Source: Peptococcaceae bacterium
GTDB lineage: Bacteria > Bacillota > Peptococcia > DRI-13
Assembly: GCA_020054815.1 (NCBI GenBank)
Contig: JAIHAN010000007.1
Span: 1 to 39,093 of the forward strand
DNA: 39,093 bases
Direction: 5' to 3'
The translations under genes and the position numbers were made by a program. Positions within the stretch are counted from its first letter, which is position 1; each line of letters opens with the position of its first letter. This document shows positions 1-8,923 of the stretch, piece by piece. The notes under the pieces were generated by a model that worked only from the letters and a program-made list of their open reading frames with translations, made no database searches and was not told where the DNA came from.

Positions 1-6
1 CGCGCC

Positions 7-1692
7 TTGAGTGATACCATTCCCCACGGCATCCTGGCAGTTAATAAGGATGGGAAGATCATTGTCCTGAATAAAGTCTTTTCAGAAATACTAAATCTTT
101 GTGAAGAGGAGGTCCTGGGCAAGGATATTCAAGAAGTGGTGCCCAGGTGCCAAATTCGCGCCGTCATGACTTCGGGGCAAGCCAGGACGAGGAATCTGTA
201 TAAGCTAAACGGCCGCATCTTTTTCGCGGATTATTTTCCTTTGAAAAACGGGGAGGAGATTATCGGAGGTGTGGCTGTTTTTGAGGATATAACAAAAGTC
301 AAAAAAGTCGAGACTGAACTTCAGGAAGTTACGGCCTACAAAAAAATTTTGGAGGCCGTCCTGGAGAATGCTTACGAGGGTATCGTCATTGTGGACAGGG
401 ACGGGAAAATCATCATGTTCAACGGGGCTTACGCCGATTTTTTGGGGATTAAGCCGGAGGATGCTATTGGCCGTCATGTCACGGAGATTATCGAAAACAC
501 ACGGATGCATGAGGTGATTAAAACAGGTATAGCTGAGATCGGGCAGTTGCAGCGTATTGGCAAGCATAATGCCGTAGTCCAGCGCCTCCCCATTAAAATT
601 AATGACCAGGTGGTAGCGGGAGTAGGTAAAATATGGTTCAAAGATTTACGGGATATGGAAAATCTCTTTAAACATCTTCAATCCTTGCAGGACGAATTAG
701 CGTATTACAAAGAGGAATTACGACGTACCCAGGGCGGGCGTTATACCATAGAAAATATCGTAGGGAATAGCCCCCGGATTATCAGATTGAAAGATCTTAT
801 CGCCCGCGCTGCCCGGTCTTCCTCCACCGTACTTATCCTGGGAGAAAGCGGTACGGGAAAAGAATTAGTAGCCCATGCCATCCACAATCTCAGCAGCCGC
901 AGCCATCATCCCTTTGTACGCATCAATTGTGCCGCCATACCCGAAAACATCCTGGAGTCAGAGTTATTTGGCTATGCCGAAGGGGCTTTTACCGGTGCCC
1001 AGCGGGGTGGCAAAGTAGGTAAATTCGAACTGGCCCACAGAGGGACTATTTTTCTCGATGAAATCGGGGATATGCCTTTTTCCATGCAGGCCAAACTTTT
1101 GCGCTTTCTTCAGGAAAAAGAACTGGAGCGCCTGGGCGAGAACAAAACGCGGCACATTGATGCCCGGGTCATTGCGGCCACCAATCAGGATTTACCCAAA
1201 AAAATAAAAAAAGGGGAGTTCCGCGAGGACTTATACTACCGTCTGCAGGTGATGACCCTGGAAGTTCCGCCTTTACGTGAGCGAAAGGAGGACATCCCCT
1301 TTCTTGTAAATTACTTTATTGAAAAATTCAACCGGGAATTTGGCCGGCTGATCCGGAAAGTTGACAGCAAAGTCATGGAGACTCTGCTAAGCTATGAATG
1401 GCCCGGTAACGTACGTCAACTGGAAAACGTTATTGAGAGAGCCTATAATTTAACGGAAGGTGATTGTATTACTTTAGAAGCGTTGCCCTTATACCTGGCG
1501 GAAATGTCACCCAGGACTCCTATTAAGGAGGGGGTAAGCCTTTCTCTTCTGCAGGCCAAAGATGAATTAGAAAAAAACACCATCGAAACCATCCTGAAAG
1601 AGGTGCAGGGAAACCGGAGTAAAGCGGCGAAGCTTTTAGGCATAACCAGAGCATCCTTGTACCAAAAACTTAAGAAGTATGGTCTGATGTAA
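7..1692 (+). CDS. PAS-domain sigma-54-dependent transcriptional activator (AAA+, Fis-type HTH); 5' end may lie outside the window
   Basis: Two PAS-like segments, Walker A GESGTGKE, sigma-54 contact motif GAFTGA, C-terminal HTH (NRSKAAKLLGITRASLYQKLKKYGL). ORF opens at TTG at the window edge. Confidence 0.93.
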   Translation: MSDTIPHGILAVNKDGKIIVLNKVFSEILNLCEEEVLGKDIQEVVPRCQIRAVMTSGQARTRNLYKLNGRIFFADYFPLKNGEEIIGGVAVFEDITKVKKVETELQEVTAYKKILEAVLENAYEGIVIVDRDGKIIMFNGAYADFLGIKPEDAIGRHVTEIIENTRMHEVIKTGIAEIGQLQRIGKHNAVVQRLPIKINDQVVAGVGKIWFKDLRDMENLFKHLQSLQDELAYYKEELRRTQGGRYTIENIVGNSPRIIRLKDLIARAARSSSTVLILGESGTGKELVAHAIHNLSSRSHHPFVRINCAAIPENILESELFGYAEGAFTGAQRGGKVGKFELAHRGTIFLDEIGDMPFSMQAKLLRFLQEKELERLGENKTRHIDARVIAATNQDLPKKIKKGEFREDLYYRLQVMTLEVPPLRERKEDIPFLVNYFIEKFNREFGRLIRKVDSKVMETLLSYEWPGNVRQLENVIERAYNLTEGDCITLEALPLYLAEMSPRTPIKEGVSLSLLQAKDELEKNTIETILKEVQGNRSKAAKLLGITRASLYQKLKKYGLM

Positions 1693-1713
1693 AAGAATAC
1701 AGCTGTATGCTTT

Positions 1714-1727
1714 TGTGACATGTCACA
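1714..1727. promoter_or_regulatory. Candidate activator-binding palindrome (UAS)
   Basis: Perfect 14-bp palindrome TGTGACATGTCACA between the activator stop and the sigma-54 promoter. Confidence 0.5.
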
Positions 1728-1881
1728 TTTATTGACAGTATACACAGAACATTACCCGCTATTTGTTTTTTCTGTTTATGGTATTAAGGGAATGCCTTAG
1801 TACAGACAGGACAAGGAGGAGCGGGCTTTTTTGTATGTAATGACGGGAGTCGGGAAAGGGATAGGGGAAAGCCTTTTTAGA

Positions 1882-1898
1882 TTGGCACGGTTCTTGCA
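1882..1898 (+). promoter_or_regulatory. Sigma-54 (-24/-12) promoter
   Basis: TTGGCACGGTTCTTGCA; GG (1884-1885)-N10-GC (1896-1897) spacing exact. Confidence 0.88.
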
Positions 1899-1951
1899 AT
1901 ATAAAACTATCGAAGATATGTTAATTTTTTCACTTGAAAGGAGAGATAACA

Positions 1952-3103
1952 ATGCAATTTTTCCAATTTACCGAAGAGCAGGAGATGTTAAGAAAAGCGG
2001 TGCGTGAGTTTGTGGAAGCAGAAATCGCACCCAAAGCGGCCGAGTGGGATGAAAAAGACTACTGTCCCGTGGAGCTCTTTCCCAAAATGGGAGAAATGGG
2101 CATTACCGGCATCTTTGTACCCGAACAGTACGGCGGAGCCGGCCTGGGCCATGTAGAACGGGCTATCTGCCTGGAAGAAATCTCCCGGCATTCCGCAGGC
2201 TTAGGCATAGCCCTCATGACCCACCATCTTTGTGTTGCGGGTATTCTCTACTATGGTACAGAAGAGCAAAAACAAAAATACCTGCCCGAACTGGCAGCAG
2301 GTACCAAGATCGGCGGTCTCTCCGTCACTGAACCGGGCGGCGGCTCTGACTTCATGGGCCAGAAATCCACCGGAGAATTAAAAGACGGATACTGGGTCTT
2401 AAATGGCCGCAAGTGTTTCATCACCAACTCCCATGTGGCTGACATCGACATCTGGACCGTCATCACCGGTCAGGATGAAAAAGGCCGTCCTGTCATGACC
2501 GCCTTCATCATCGACCCTGATACACCCGGTCATACCCCTGGCCGTAAAGAACACAAACTGGGCTTAAGAGGCTCTGTCACCGGTGATGTCAACTGCGTCG
2601 AAGTCAAAGTAGCGCCGGGACAAATGCTGGGTAAAGAAGGAGCGGGAGCAAAAATAGCCATGACCACCATCCAGGAAGTAGGCCGTGCGGGCATGTCAGC
2701 CATCAACGTCGGTATCTTAAGGGGCTGTGTGGAAGAAGGCGTCAAATTTGCCAACGAGCGTATTGTTTACGGCAAGCCTATCGCCAAACTCCAGGCCATC
2801 CAGTTTGATATTGCCGAAACCAGGCTGGAGTACGAAGCCGCCAGGCTTCTCACCTACCGGGCTGCCGGTATGAAAGATGCCGGGATTCCCTGTGCTACCG
2901 AATTCGCCATGGCCAAGCTCTATGCCACCGAAGCCGCCTGCCGGGCTGCCAAGAGGATTATGGACATGATGGGCGGCTACGGTATCATCAACGAATATCC
3001 CATAGGCCGTTTCCTGAGAGATGCCTTAGCTTCCATTCCTGCCGGCGGCACCTCCCATATCCAGAAACTCATCATTGCCGGCAGCACCTTGAGCGGCAAA
3101 TAA
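1952..3103 (+). CDS. Acyl-CoA dehydrogenase
   Basis: Acyl-CoA DH signatures (SVTEPGGGSDFMGQKSTGEL, GGYGIINEYPIGRFLRDA). RBS aaggagag before ATG 1952; ORF-track start 1934 is an upstream TTG. Confidence 0.95.
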   Translation: MQFFQFTEEQEMLRKAVREFVEAEIAPKAAEWDEKDYCPVELFPKMGEMGITGIFVPEQYGGAGLGHVERAICLEEISRHSAGLGIALMTHHLCVAGILYYGTEEQKQKYLPELAAGTKIGGLSVTEPGGGSDFMGQKSTGELKDGYWVLNGRKCFITNSHVADIDIWTVITGQDEKGRPVMTAFIIDPDTPGHTPGRKEHKLGLRGSVTGDVNCVEVKVAPGQMLGKEGAGAKIAMTTIQEVGRAGMSAINVGILRGCVEEGVKFANERIVYGKPIAKLQAIQFDIAETRLEYEAARLLTYRAAGMKDAGIPCATEFAMAKLYATEAACRAAKRIMDMMGGYGIINEYPIGRFLRDALASIPAGGTSHIQKLIIAGSTLSGK

Positions 3104-3120
3104 CACAGGGAGGTTGAGCC

Positions 3121-3957
3121 ATGAGCTTTAACATCGCCGTCTGTATCAAACCCGTACCGGACCCCAGCCACTATGACAAAATCACCATCCATCCCGTAAA
3201 CAAAACCATCACCCGGGAAGGCATCCCTACCATCATCAACCCTGTGGACAAAAACGCCATCGAGGCGGCCCTGCAGGTCAAAGAAAAATGGGGGGGCAAA
3301 GTCACCGTCATCACCATGGCTCCTCCCTCTGCCGAAGAAAACCTGCGGGAAGCCTTAGCCATGGGGGCTGACGAAGCAGTGCTCCTAACCGACCGGGCCT
3401 TTGCCGGAGCCGACACCTGGGCTACCTCCTACACCCTGGCCCAGGGTTTAAAGAAAATCGGTCACTTCGACTTAATCTTTACCGGCACCGAAAGCGCCGA
3501 CGGCGCCACCTCCCAGGTCCCGGCCCAGCTGGCCCAGTGGCTTAAGATTGCCCACCTCTGGAATGTCCAGCAGTTTAAAATAACCAATAAAGAAGAACTC
3601 CAGGCCCAGATGAAAATCGAAAACGGCTACATCGAGTATGCCCTCAAACTCCCCGCTCTTTTAGCCGTATCCCGGGAGTGCAACAAACCCAGGTACACCA
3701 CCATCATGGGCGTCATGAAAGCCAAAAAGAAACCCTTAATCACCTATACCGCCGATGATTTAGACCTAAACAAAGATTTTATCGGATTAAAAGGGTCACC
3801 TACCCAGCCCGGTGACATCTACACCCCCGAACTGGGGAGAAAAGGGCAGGAGCTTACAGGGGAAGTGGAAGAAATCGTAGCCCAGCTCATTCAGAAACTG
3901 CGGGCTGCCGGGTTAAACTTAGAATCCTGGAACGCCTGTGCCGTAGGGAGGGAGTAA
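3121..3957 (+). CDS. etfB: Electron transfer flavoprotein beta subunit
   Basis: N-terminus IAVCIKPVPDPS, TGTESADGATSQVPAQLAQWL; adjacent to etfA. Confidence 0.93.
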   Translation: MSFNIAVCIKPVPDPSHYDKITIHPVNKTITREGIPTIINPVDKNAIEAALQVKEKWGGKVTVITMAPPSAEENLREALAMGADEAVLLTDRAFAGADTWATSYTLAQGLKKIGHFDLIFTGTESADGATSQVPAQLAQWLKIAHLWNVQQFKITNKEELQAQMKIENGYIEYALKLPALLAVSRECNKPRYTTIMGVMKAKKKPLITYTADDLDLNKDFIGLKGSPTQPGDIYTPELGRKGQELTGEVEEIVAQLIQKLRAAGLNLESWNACAVGRE

Positions 3958-3959
3958 AC

Positions 3960-4985
3960 ATGAACCTAAAAGACTACCAGGGAATTTGGGTCATTGCCGA
4001 ACAAATGGCAGGTTGCCTTAACTCCGTAAGCTTCGAACTCCTGGGTAAAGCCCAGGAACTCAAAAAACAGCTCCAAACGCCCGAGCCAGTTACTGCCGTG
4101 TTAGTAGGTAAAGATGTGGAAGAGTTGGCTCCGGAACTGGGCGCTTATGGGGCCGAAGAAATCATCGTTGTTGATCACCCCGGGCTAGAACTCTACCAGA
4201 ACCAAACCTATGCCGAGGTACTGGCAGACCTGATCAAAGAAAAGAAACCTTCCATCCTGCTTATGGGAGCAACCGGCATAGGCCAGGACCTGGCTCCCAT
4301 CTTAGGAGTCAAAGTCAACACCGGTGTGGCTGCACATTGTGTAGATTTACGCATCAATCAAGACAACAACCTGGTGGCAGTAGTCCCGGCCTTTGGCGGT
4401 AAAGTCTTAGGAGACATCCTCTGTCCGAAGCACCGTCCCCAGATGGCTACCTTAAAACCCGGTGTTTTGGGGAAGCCAGAACGGAATAACCAGGCCCATT
4501 ACACCATCACCAAATATGACCCCGCGGAGTCCTTGAAAAAAGATGCAGGCAGAGTCAAAGCTTTAGGCATCTATAGACAGGAAGTGAAGGGAGTGCCCCT
4601 GGAAGAGGCCGAAATCGTCGTGGCCGGAGGCTGGGGCATGGGTTCCAAAGAGAACTGGCAGCTTCTAGAAGAGCTGGCTTCCCTCCTGGGAGGAGCCGTA
4701 GGCTGTACCAGACCGCCGGTGGATGAGAAATGGGTAGAAGGGGAACACCAGATGATCGGCACCAGCGGGAAGACTGTACGGCCTAAAGTGTACATCGGTG
4801 CGGCTATTTCCGGGGCCACCCATCATGTCTGCGGCATGAAAGATTCAGGCCTGGTAATCAGCATCAACAAGGACCCCAAGGCGCCTATTTTTGAGGTATC
4901 GGATATTCGTATTGTAGGGGATGCGAAGACGATTCTTAGTAAGTTAATAGAAGAGATAAAGAAGATACGGGGGAATGTTAATTAG
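3960..4985 (+). CDS. etfA: Electron transfer flavoprotein alpha subunit
   Basis: C-terminal FAD domain ISGATHHVCGMKDSGLVISINKDPKAPIFEVSDIRIVGD. Confidence 0.94.
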   Translation: MNLKDYQGIWVIAEQMAGCLNSVSFELLGKAQELKKQLQTPEPVTAVLVGKDVEELAPELGAYGAEEIIVVDHPGLELYQNQTYAEVLADLIKEKKPSILLMGATGIGQDLAPILGVKVNTGVAAHCVDLRINQDNNLVAVVPAFGGKVLGDILCPKHRPQMATLKPGVLGKPERNNQAHYTITKYDPAESLKKDAGRVKALGIYRQEVKGVPLEEAEIVVAGGWGMGSKENWQLLEELASLLGGAVGCTRPPVDEKWVEGEHQMIGTSGKTVRPKVYIGAAISGATHHVCGMKDSGLVISINKDPKAPIFEVSDIRIVGDAKTILSKLIEEIKKIRGNVN

Positions 4986-5018
4986 TTGAGGTGCCTGGCA
5001 CCTTAACTAATTAACATT
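4974..5018. repeat. 45-nt dispersed palindrome, copy 1
   Basis: AATGTTAATTAGTTGAGGTGCC-T-GGCACCTTAACTAATTAACATT: 22-nt arms, 1 mismatch (G.U in RNA), 1-nt centre; second copy at 19976-20020. Confidence 0.9.
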
Positions 5019-5028
5019 AATTTAACAT

Positions 5029-5058
5029 AAATAAGAGGAGCGAGCGCTCCTCTTATTT
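5029..5058. terminator. Bidirectional intrinsic terminator between convergent etfA and gntR
   Basis: AAATAAGAGGAGCG-AG-CGCTCCTCTTATTT, perfect 14-bp stem. Confidence 0.85.
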
Positions 5059-5763
5059 GTCTTTGGCGTCTGTCACAATACGGAAGGAATTATGGAGGTG
5101 CTTTAGCATGGCGGCATGGGCTTCCTCCGGAACATTCCCTATGATGGCCCGAGCTATTGTCTTATGTTCCTCCAGGGAAACGGGTATTCTGCCGGGGCGG
5201 GCATAAGTATTTTTTACTGCTTCACTGAGCATTTCTACAATAATGGCCATGATGCGAATCAGGACGTCATTTCCGGCCGCTTGCGCTATCAGCATGTGAA
5301 ACTCACGGTCTTTTTCGGCGTAGATATCGGGGTCCAGCTTCTTTTTCATCTGGCGTTCCGTTTCTTTAATATTTTGTTCCAGTGAACCAAGTATTTCTTC
5401 ATCGGCCCTTTCCGCGGCCCACATACAGGCCTGGGGTTCGATGATGCTGCGGATTTCGTAAAGTTCAAAGGTCCGGCCATTGGTAAGCTGTAGCCCCAGC
5501 AAGTTCAGGGCAGTGGTTTCGAATTCATCACTGACGAATACGCCCTGGCCGTGGCGGATGGTAATCATCCGGTATGCAGCCAGGATTTTGTAGGCTTCCC
5601 TTATGGTGTTGCGTGATACATTCAAAAGTTGAGCCATTTCCCTTTCGGGGGGAAGTTTTTCCCTGGGGTTTAATTTGTTTTCCAGGATTAAATTACGTAT
5701 ATAGTCCACTATCTGGCTTGTCACACTGCTGCTGGTTGTTTGGAAATCCCTGAAAAGGTCCAC
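5053..5763 (-). CDS. GntR/FadR-family transcriptional regulator (FCD domain)
   Basis: N-terminal wHTH (LPPEREMAQLLNVSRNTIREAYKILAAYRMITIRHGQGVFV) plus FCD-like helical domain. Confidence 0.93.
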   Translation of the reverse strand: MDLFRDFQTTSSSVTSQIVDYIRNLILENKLNPREKLPPEREMAQLLNVSRNTIREAYKILAAYRMITIRHGQGVFVSDEFETTALNLLGLQLTNGRTFELYEIRSIIEPQACMWAAERADEEILGSLEQNIKETERQMKKKLDPDIYAEKDREFHMLIAQAAGNDVLIRIMAIIVEMLSEAVKNTYARPGRIPVSLEEHKTIARAIIGNVPEEAHAAMLKHLHNSFRIVTDAKDK

Positions 5764-5773
5764 GGTACCACCT

Positions 5774-6682
5774 CTAATTCTCTGAATCCATGTGGAGCCG
5801 GTTCCTGATAATTACTTCAAAAGGAGTTTTCCCGTCCTGGGGACCGCTTTTGTCTGTGTAGAGTGTCCAGTAGAGGAAAAGGTGTTGATTGTTTTTGGTG
5901 GCCTGTGCATCCAGGGATGGGAGGAATTTAGGGTCCAGGAAAGTACGAAATCCGGGGAAAATATACTGGTTGGGGTTAGACTGCTTAATAAATTCTCTAT
6001 ACCAGAGGCCGTCCAGTTGAATTTTTCGACCGCCTCTGAAATCACCGGGTCTGATGATTACTTCAGGGATGCAAAGACGCACGGCGAAATGCCGGACAAA
6101 GGTTTCTCCTATATTTCTAATGACAATTTGTAATTTATAGATGCCGTCTTTTTCCGCTTGTTTGGGGGTAGTAAAAATAGGAAAGAGCCGGGGTTTATCC
6201 AGGCGGTTCATGACGTCCCGGACCTCATAATCCTCCATAGGTTCCGACTTAAAGTTATGCCGTTTATAGTAACGGTTATTACCGGCCATATGAGCCGTTG
6301 TACTTTGCGGTATAACCACAACCAGGATGTATTTTTCGTTGGGAAGTTTGACGGGGTTAATGTATAGTCCTTCTATCCTGGGACTGATGCGGGAGACAAT
6401 AATGTTCTCCAGCCATTCTTTGTTTATGGGGCCATTAGGGTCTAAGCCTTCTTCCAACTCCAGGCGGATAGTAGGACCTTCTTTTACTTCCTTGATACCA
6501 TAAATGATGATGCCTCCAGCAGAGTTGGCGAAACTGGAGACATCCTTACTTATTTCATCCTTGGCTTCGGGAACCAAAGCCCCCAGGCTTTTGAATTCCA
6601 GGTTTTTATATTCCGTCGTGTTGCTGGAAACAATCTTTTCTATATCTTTATATGTCCAGGAACGGGCTCGGTCTATATACAT
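5774..6682 (-). CDS. AlbA_2 / Schlafen-like putative DNA- or RNA-binding protein
   Basis: N-terminal NTTEYKNLEFKSL...EISKDVSSFANSAGGIIIYGIKE characteristic of the AlbA_2 domain. Confidence 0.8.
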   Translation of the reverse strand: MYIDRARSWTYKDIEKIVSSNTTEYKNLEFKSLGALVPEAKDEISKDVSSFANSAGGIIIYGIKEVKEGPTIRLELEEGLDPNGPINKEWLENIIVSRISPRIEGLYINPVKLPNEKYILVVVIPQSTTAHMAGNNRYYKRHNFKSEPMEDYEVRDVMNRLDKPRLFPIFTTPKQAEKDGIYKLQIVIRNIGETFVRHFAVRLCIPEVIIRPGDFRGGRKIQLDGLWYREFIKQSNPNQYIFPGFRTFLDPKFLPSLDAQATKNNQHLFLYWTLYTDKSGPQDGKTPFEVIIRNRLHMDSEN

Positions 6683-6765
6683 GGGTATCCCCCTTATACT
6701 CTCTCTTATGAAAACTATATCTTAATCATAAAAAGTATGCAATGAGAGGACAACTTGGAGAAAAA

Positions 6766-7491
6766 TTAATATTTTTGGGAGATATACCTAAAGGCAATAT
6801 AGACAAGGGCGGAAAGAAAGAGCAGGACAAGGAGACGCGGCCAGTAGGTTTGCCAGAGGAGAAGGTCATGACCCACAAAGGTTTCAAACACTAAGGAAGG
6901 GATTTTTCCTAAAGCCGTTGCGGCTACGAAGGTTGTCAAGGGTATCCTGGTCAGGGCCGCCAGTAAATTTACCAGCCCGGAAGGAACTAAAGGCAGCAGG
7001 CGGGCCACCATAACGGCTTTAAAACCATTAGCTGGGGTAAAGTTTTGCAAAAACCGGTAAGGTGTAGTTTGCTCTGCCAGTACATGCAGAGAGGAATCCA
7101 CAAAATAACGGTAAAACAGGAAGGAGAGGCCGGCGCCTGTAACCTCGCCCAGCCAGGAAACAACACCGCCCCAAAAAAGGCCAAAAACCAGGGCGTTGGC
7201 GCCTGAAAGAAAGACGGAAGGAAGTAGGCCAGAGACACTGATAAGAACATTAAGACCTATGCTGATAAAAAAGGCCCACGGTCGGTACTGCTGTAAAAAG
7301 GATACCAGCTGGGTAAGGTTAATATAACGAAGGGAAAAAAGCATGGACACGGAAAAGAAAACCACCAGCAATATTTTCAGTGTAGCCTTAAGTTTCTCAT
7401 TTTGTATTGATGGCAAGGGATTGCTCCTTTCAAAAGTATCGTCAATGCAACTGTCGATATTGGATGGTGTATAAACTTTTTCTAATTTCAT
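6766..7491 (-). CDS. TVP38/TMEM64 family (DedA/VTT domain) membrane protein
   Basis: Multi-TM; ALVFGLFWGGVVSWLGEVTGAGLSFLFYRYF and VARLLPLVPSGLVNLLAALTRIPLTTF motifs. Confidence 0.85.
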   Translation of the reverse strand: MKLEKVYTPSNIDSCIDDTFERSNPLPSIQNEKLKATLKILLVVFFSVSMLFSLRYINLTQLVSFLQQYRPWAFFISIGLNVLISVSGLLPSVFLSGANALVFGLFWGGVVSWLGEVTGAGLSFLFYRYFVDSSLHVLAEQTTPYRFLQNFTPANGFKAVMVARLLPLVPSGLVNLLAALTRIPLTTFVAATALGKIPSLVFETFVGHDLLLWQTYWPRLLVLLFLSALVYIAFRYISQKY

Positions 7492-7575
7492 AACTTAATT
7501 ATACAATTTCATCATGCTCTATTCCATTTTTAGAAAGGCATAGTACAGAATTGTACCAAATCGTTAAGAAATCAA

Positions 7576-7605
7576 TAGTCAAATGGTATGACAAGCTGCT
7601 AGAAT
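7576..7605 (+). promoter_or_regulatory. Candidate sigma-A promoter containing a GntR/FadR-type operator
   Basis: TAGTCA-N18-TAGAAT; TGGTATGACAA (7584-7594) fits TNGTNNNACNA and lies between -35 and -10. Confidence 0.45.
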
Positions 7606-7636
7606 ATTCTTAAGACGTAATGGAAGGAGAGTGCAC

Positions 7637-8395
7637 ATGAAGCTGGCACGTTTTCGGTATCAGAACACCATTTATTATGGACAAGTGGACGGTTCTAAAG
7701 TTTTTGTTATTGAAGGCGATATTTTTGCTCAATATCAGGTTACAGCAAAAGCTTTTGAATTAAGCCAGGTAAAATTGCTGGCTCCCATAGACCCGGGAAA
7801 AATGATTTGTGTGGGATTCAATTATTTATCCCATATTAGTGAAATGCGAAAGGATATGCCTATTCCCGAGGAACCGGTAACCTTTATGGTTTCTCCCACA
7901 GCAGTCATCGGACCTGAAGACGTAATCGAACTACCCTTTAGCGACCACGAGATTCATCACGAGGCCGAACTGGCTGTAATTATTGGAAAAGAGGCTAAAA
8001 ACATAAGTCCGGAGAATGCTGATGATTATATTTTAGGGTATACATGTGGCAACGACGTTTCTGACAGGACCCTGCAGAAAAAAGACGGCCAGTGGACCAG
8101 AGCCAAGTCTTTTCCTACCTTTAAGCCATTAGGACCGTACATTGTTACCGACCTTAATCCTTCAAACCTGCAGATCCAGGCCCGTGTAAACGGGGTAGTG
8201 AAACAAAATAGCAATACACGTCACCTGATCAAGGATGTTCCATATTTAGTGAGTTTTGTTTCTCAATACATGACCCTAAAACCAGGAGATGTCATTATGA
8301 CGGGTACTCCTGAGGGGGTAGGTCCTATTAATCCTGGAGATGTTTGCGAAATCGAAATAGAAGGCATTGGTATATTAAGAAATCCCGTTCGTTAG
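7637..8395 (+). CDS. Fumarylacetoacetate hydrolase (FAH) family protein
   Basis: HHEAELAVIIGKEAKN, YILGYTCGNDVSDRTLQKKDGQWTRAKSFPTFKPLGP, GDVIMTGTPEGVGP. RBS aaggaga before ATG 7637. Confidence 0.93.
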   Translation: MKLARFRYQNTIYYGQVDGSKVFVIEGDIFAQYQVTAKAFELSQVKLLAPIDPGKMICVGFNYLSHISEMRKDMPIPEEPVTFMVSPTAVIGPEDVIELPFSDHEIHHEAELAVIIGKEAKNISPENADDYILGYTCGNDVSDRTLQKKDGQWTRAKSFPTFKPLGPYIVTDLNPSNLQIQARVNGVVKQNSNTRHLIKDVPYLVSFVSQYMTLKPGDVIMTGTPEGVGPINPGDVCEIEIEGIGILRNPVR

Positions 8396-8408
8396 AACGG
8401 GATTTCTT
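8377..8408. terminator. Hairpin/terminator overlapping the FAH stop codon
   Basis: AAGAAATCCCGTTC-GTTA-GAACGGGATTTCTT, perfect 14-bp stem; related copy at 16562-16587. Confidence 0.85.
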
Positions 8409-8418
8409 ATGCCTTACC

Positions 8419-8922
8419 TTATTCCATTTGTGCGGTTATTTTGCGGAAAAGGGGTTTGATTCCGCCATGGGCGAGAATTTCCAGGGCGTAATCGGAAAGT
8501 TTTTCGCCTTTAATTGTTTTGCCCGTAGTCTTATTGATTACCAGGCCCTCACCCAGATTAACTTCCAGAATATCTCCTTCATTGACCTCTTTAGTAATTT
8601 CCGGGCATACCAAAAGAGTAATTCCTAAATTAATGGCATTGCGATAAAAGATACGGGCAAAGGATTCGGCTACTACGGCTCCTACTCCGGCATGGAGTAA
8701 AGTTATAGCGGCATGCTCCCGGCTGGAACCGCAACCAAAATTACGACCTGCTACGATAATATCACCTGGGGTGAATCTTTGCACGAGGGTAGGGTCCGCA
8801 CCCTCCATACAGTGGGAAGCGATTTCTTGGGGGTCTACCAGTTCCAGGTAGCGTCCGGGATAAATCTGGTCTGTATCGATGTTATGGCCAAAGACAAAGG
8901 CTTTTCCTGTAACGTTATGCAT
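8419..8922 (-). CDS. Aconitase-superfamily hydro-lyase small subunit (LeuD-like)
   Basis: [26 protein letters not shown] motifs; adjacent to LeuC-like subunit. Confidence 0.92.
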   Translation of the reverse strand: MHNVTGKAFVFGHNIDTDQIYPGRYLELVDPQEIASHCMEGADPTLVQRFTPGDIIVAGRNFGCGSSREHAAITLLHAGVGAVVAESFARIFYRNAINLGITLLVCPEITKEVNEGDILEVNLGEGLVINKTTGKTIKGEKLSDYALEILAHGGIKPLFRKITAQME

Positions 8923-8923
8923 C

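Noticed and set aside
7584-7600. Possible sigma-54 promoter TGGTATGACAAGCTGC upstream of the FAH gene
   Set aside because: GG to GC spacing is 11, not 10; better explained as a GntR-type operator.
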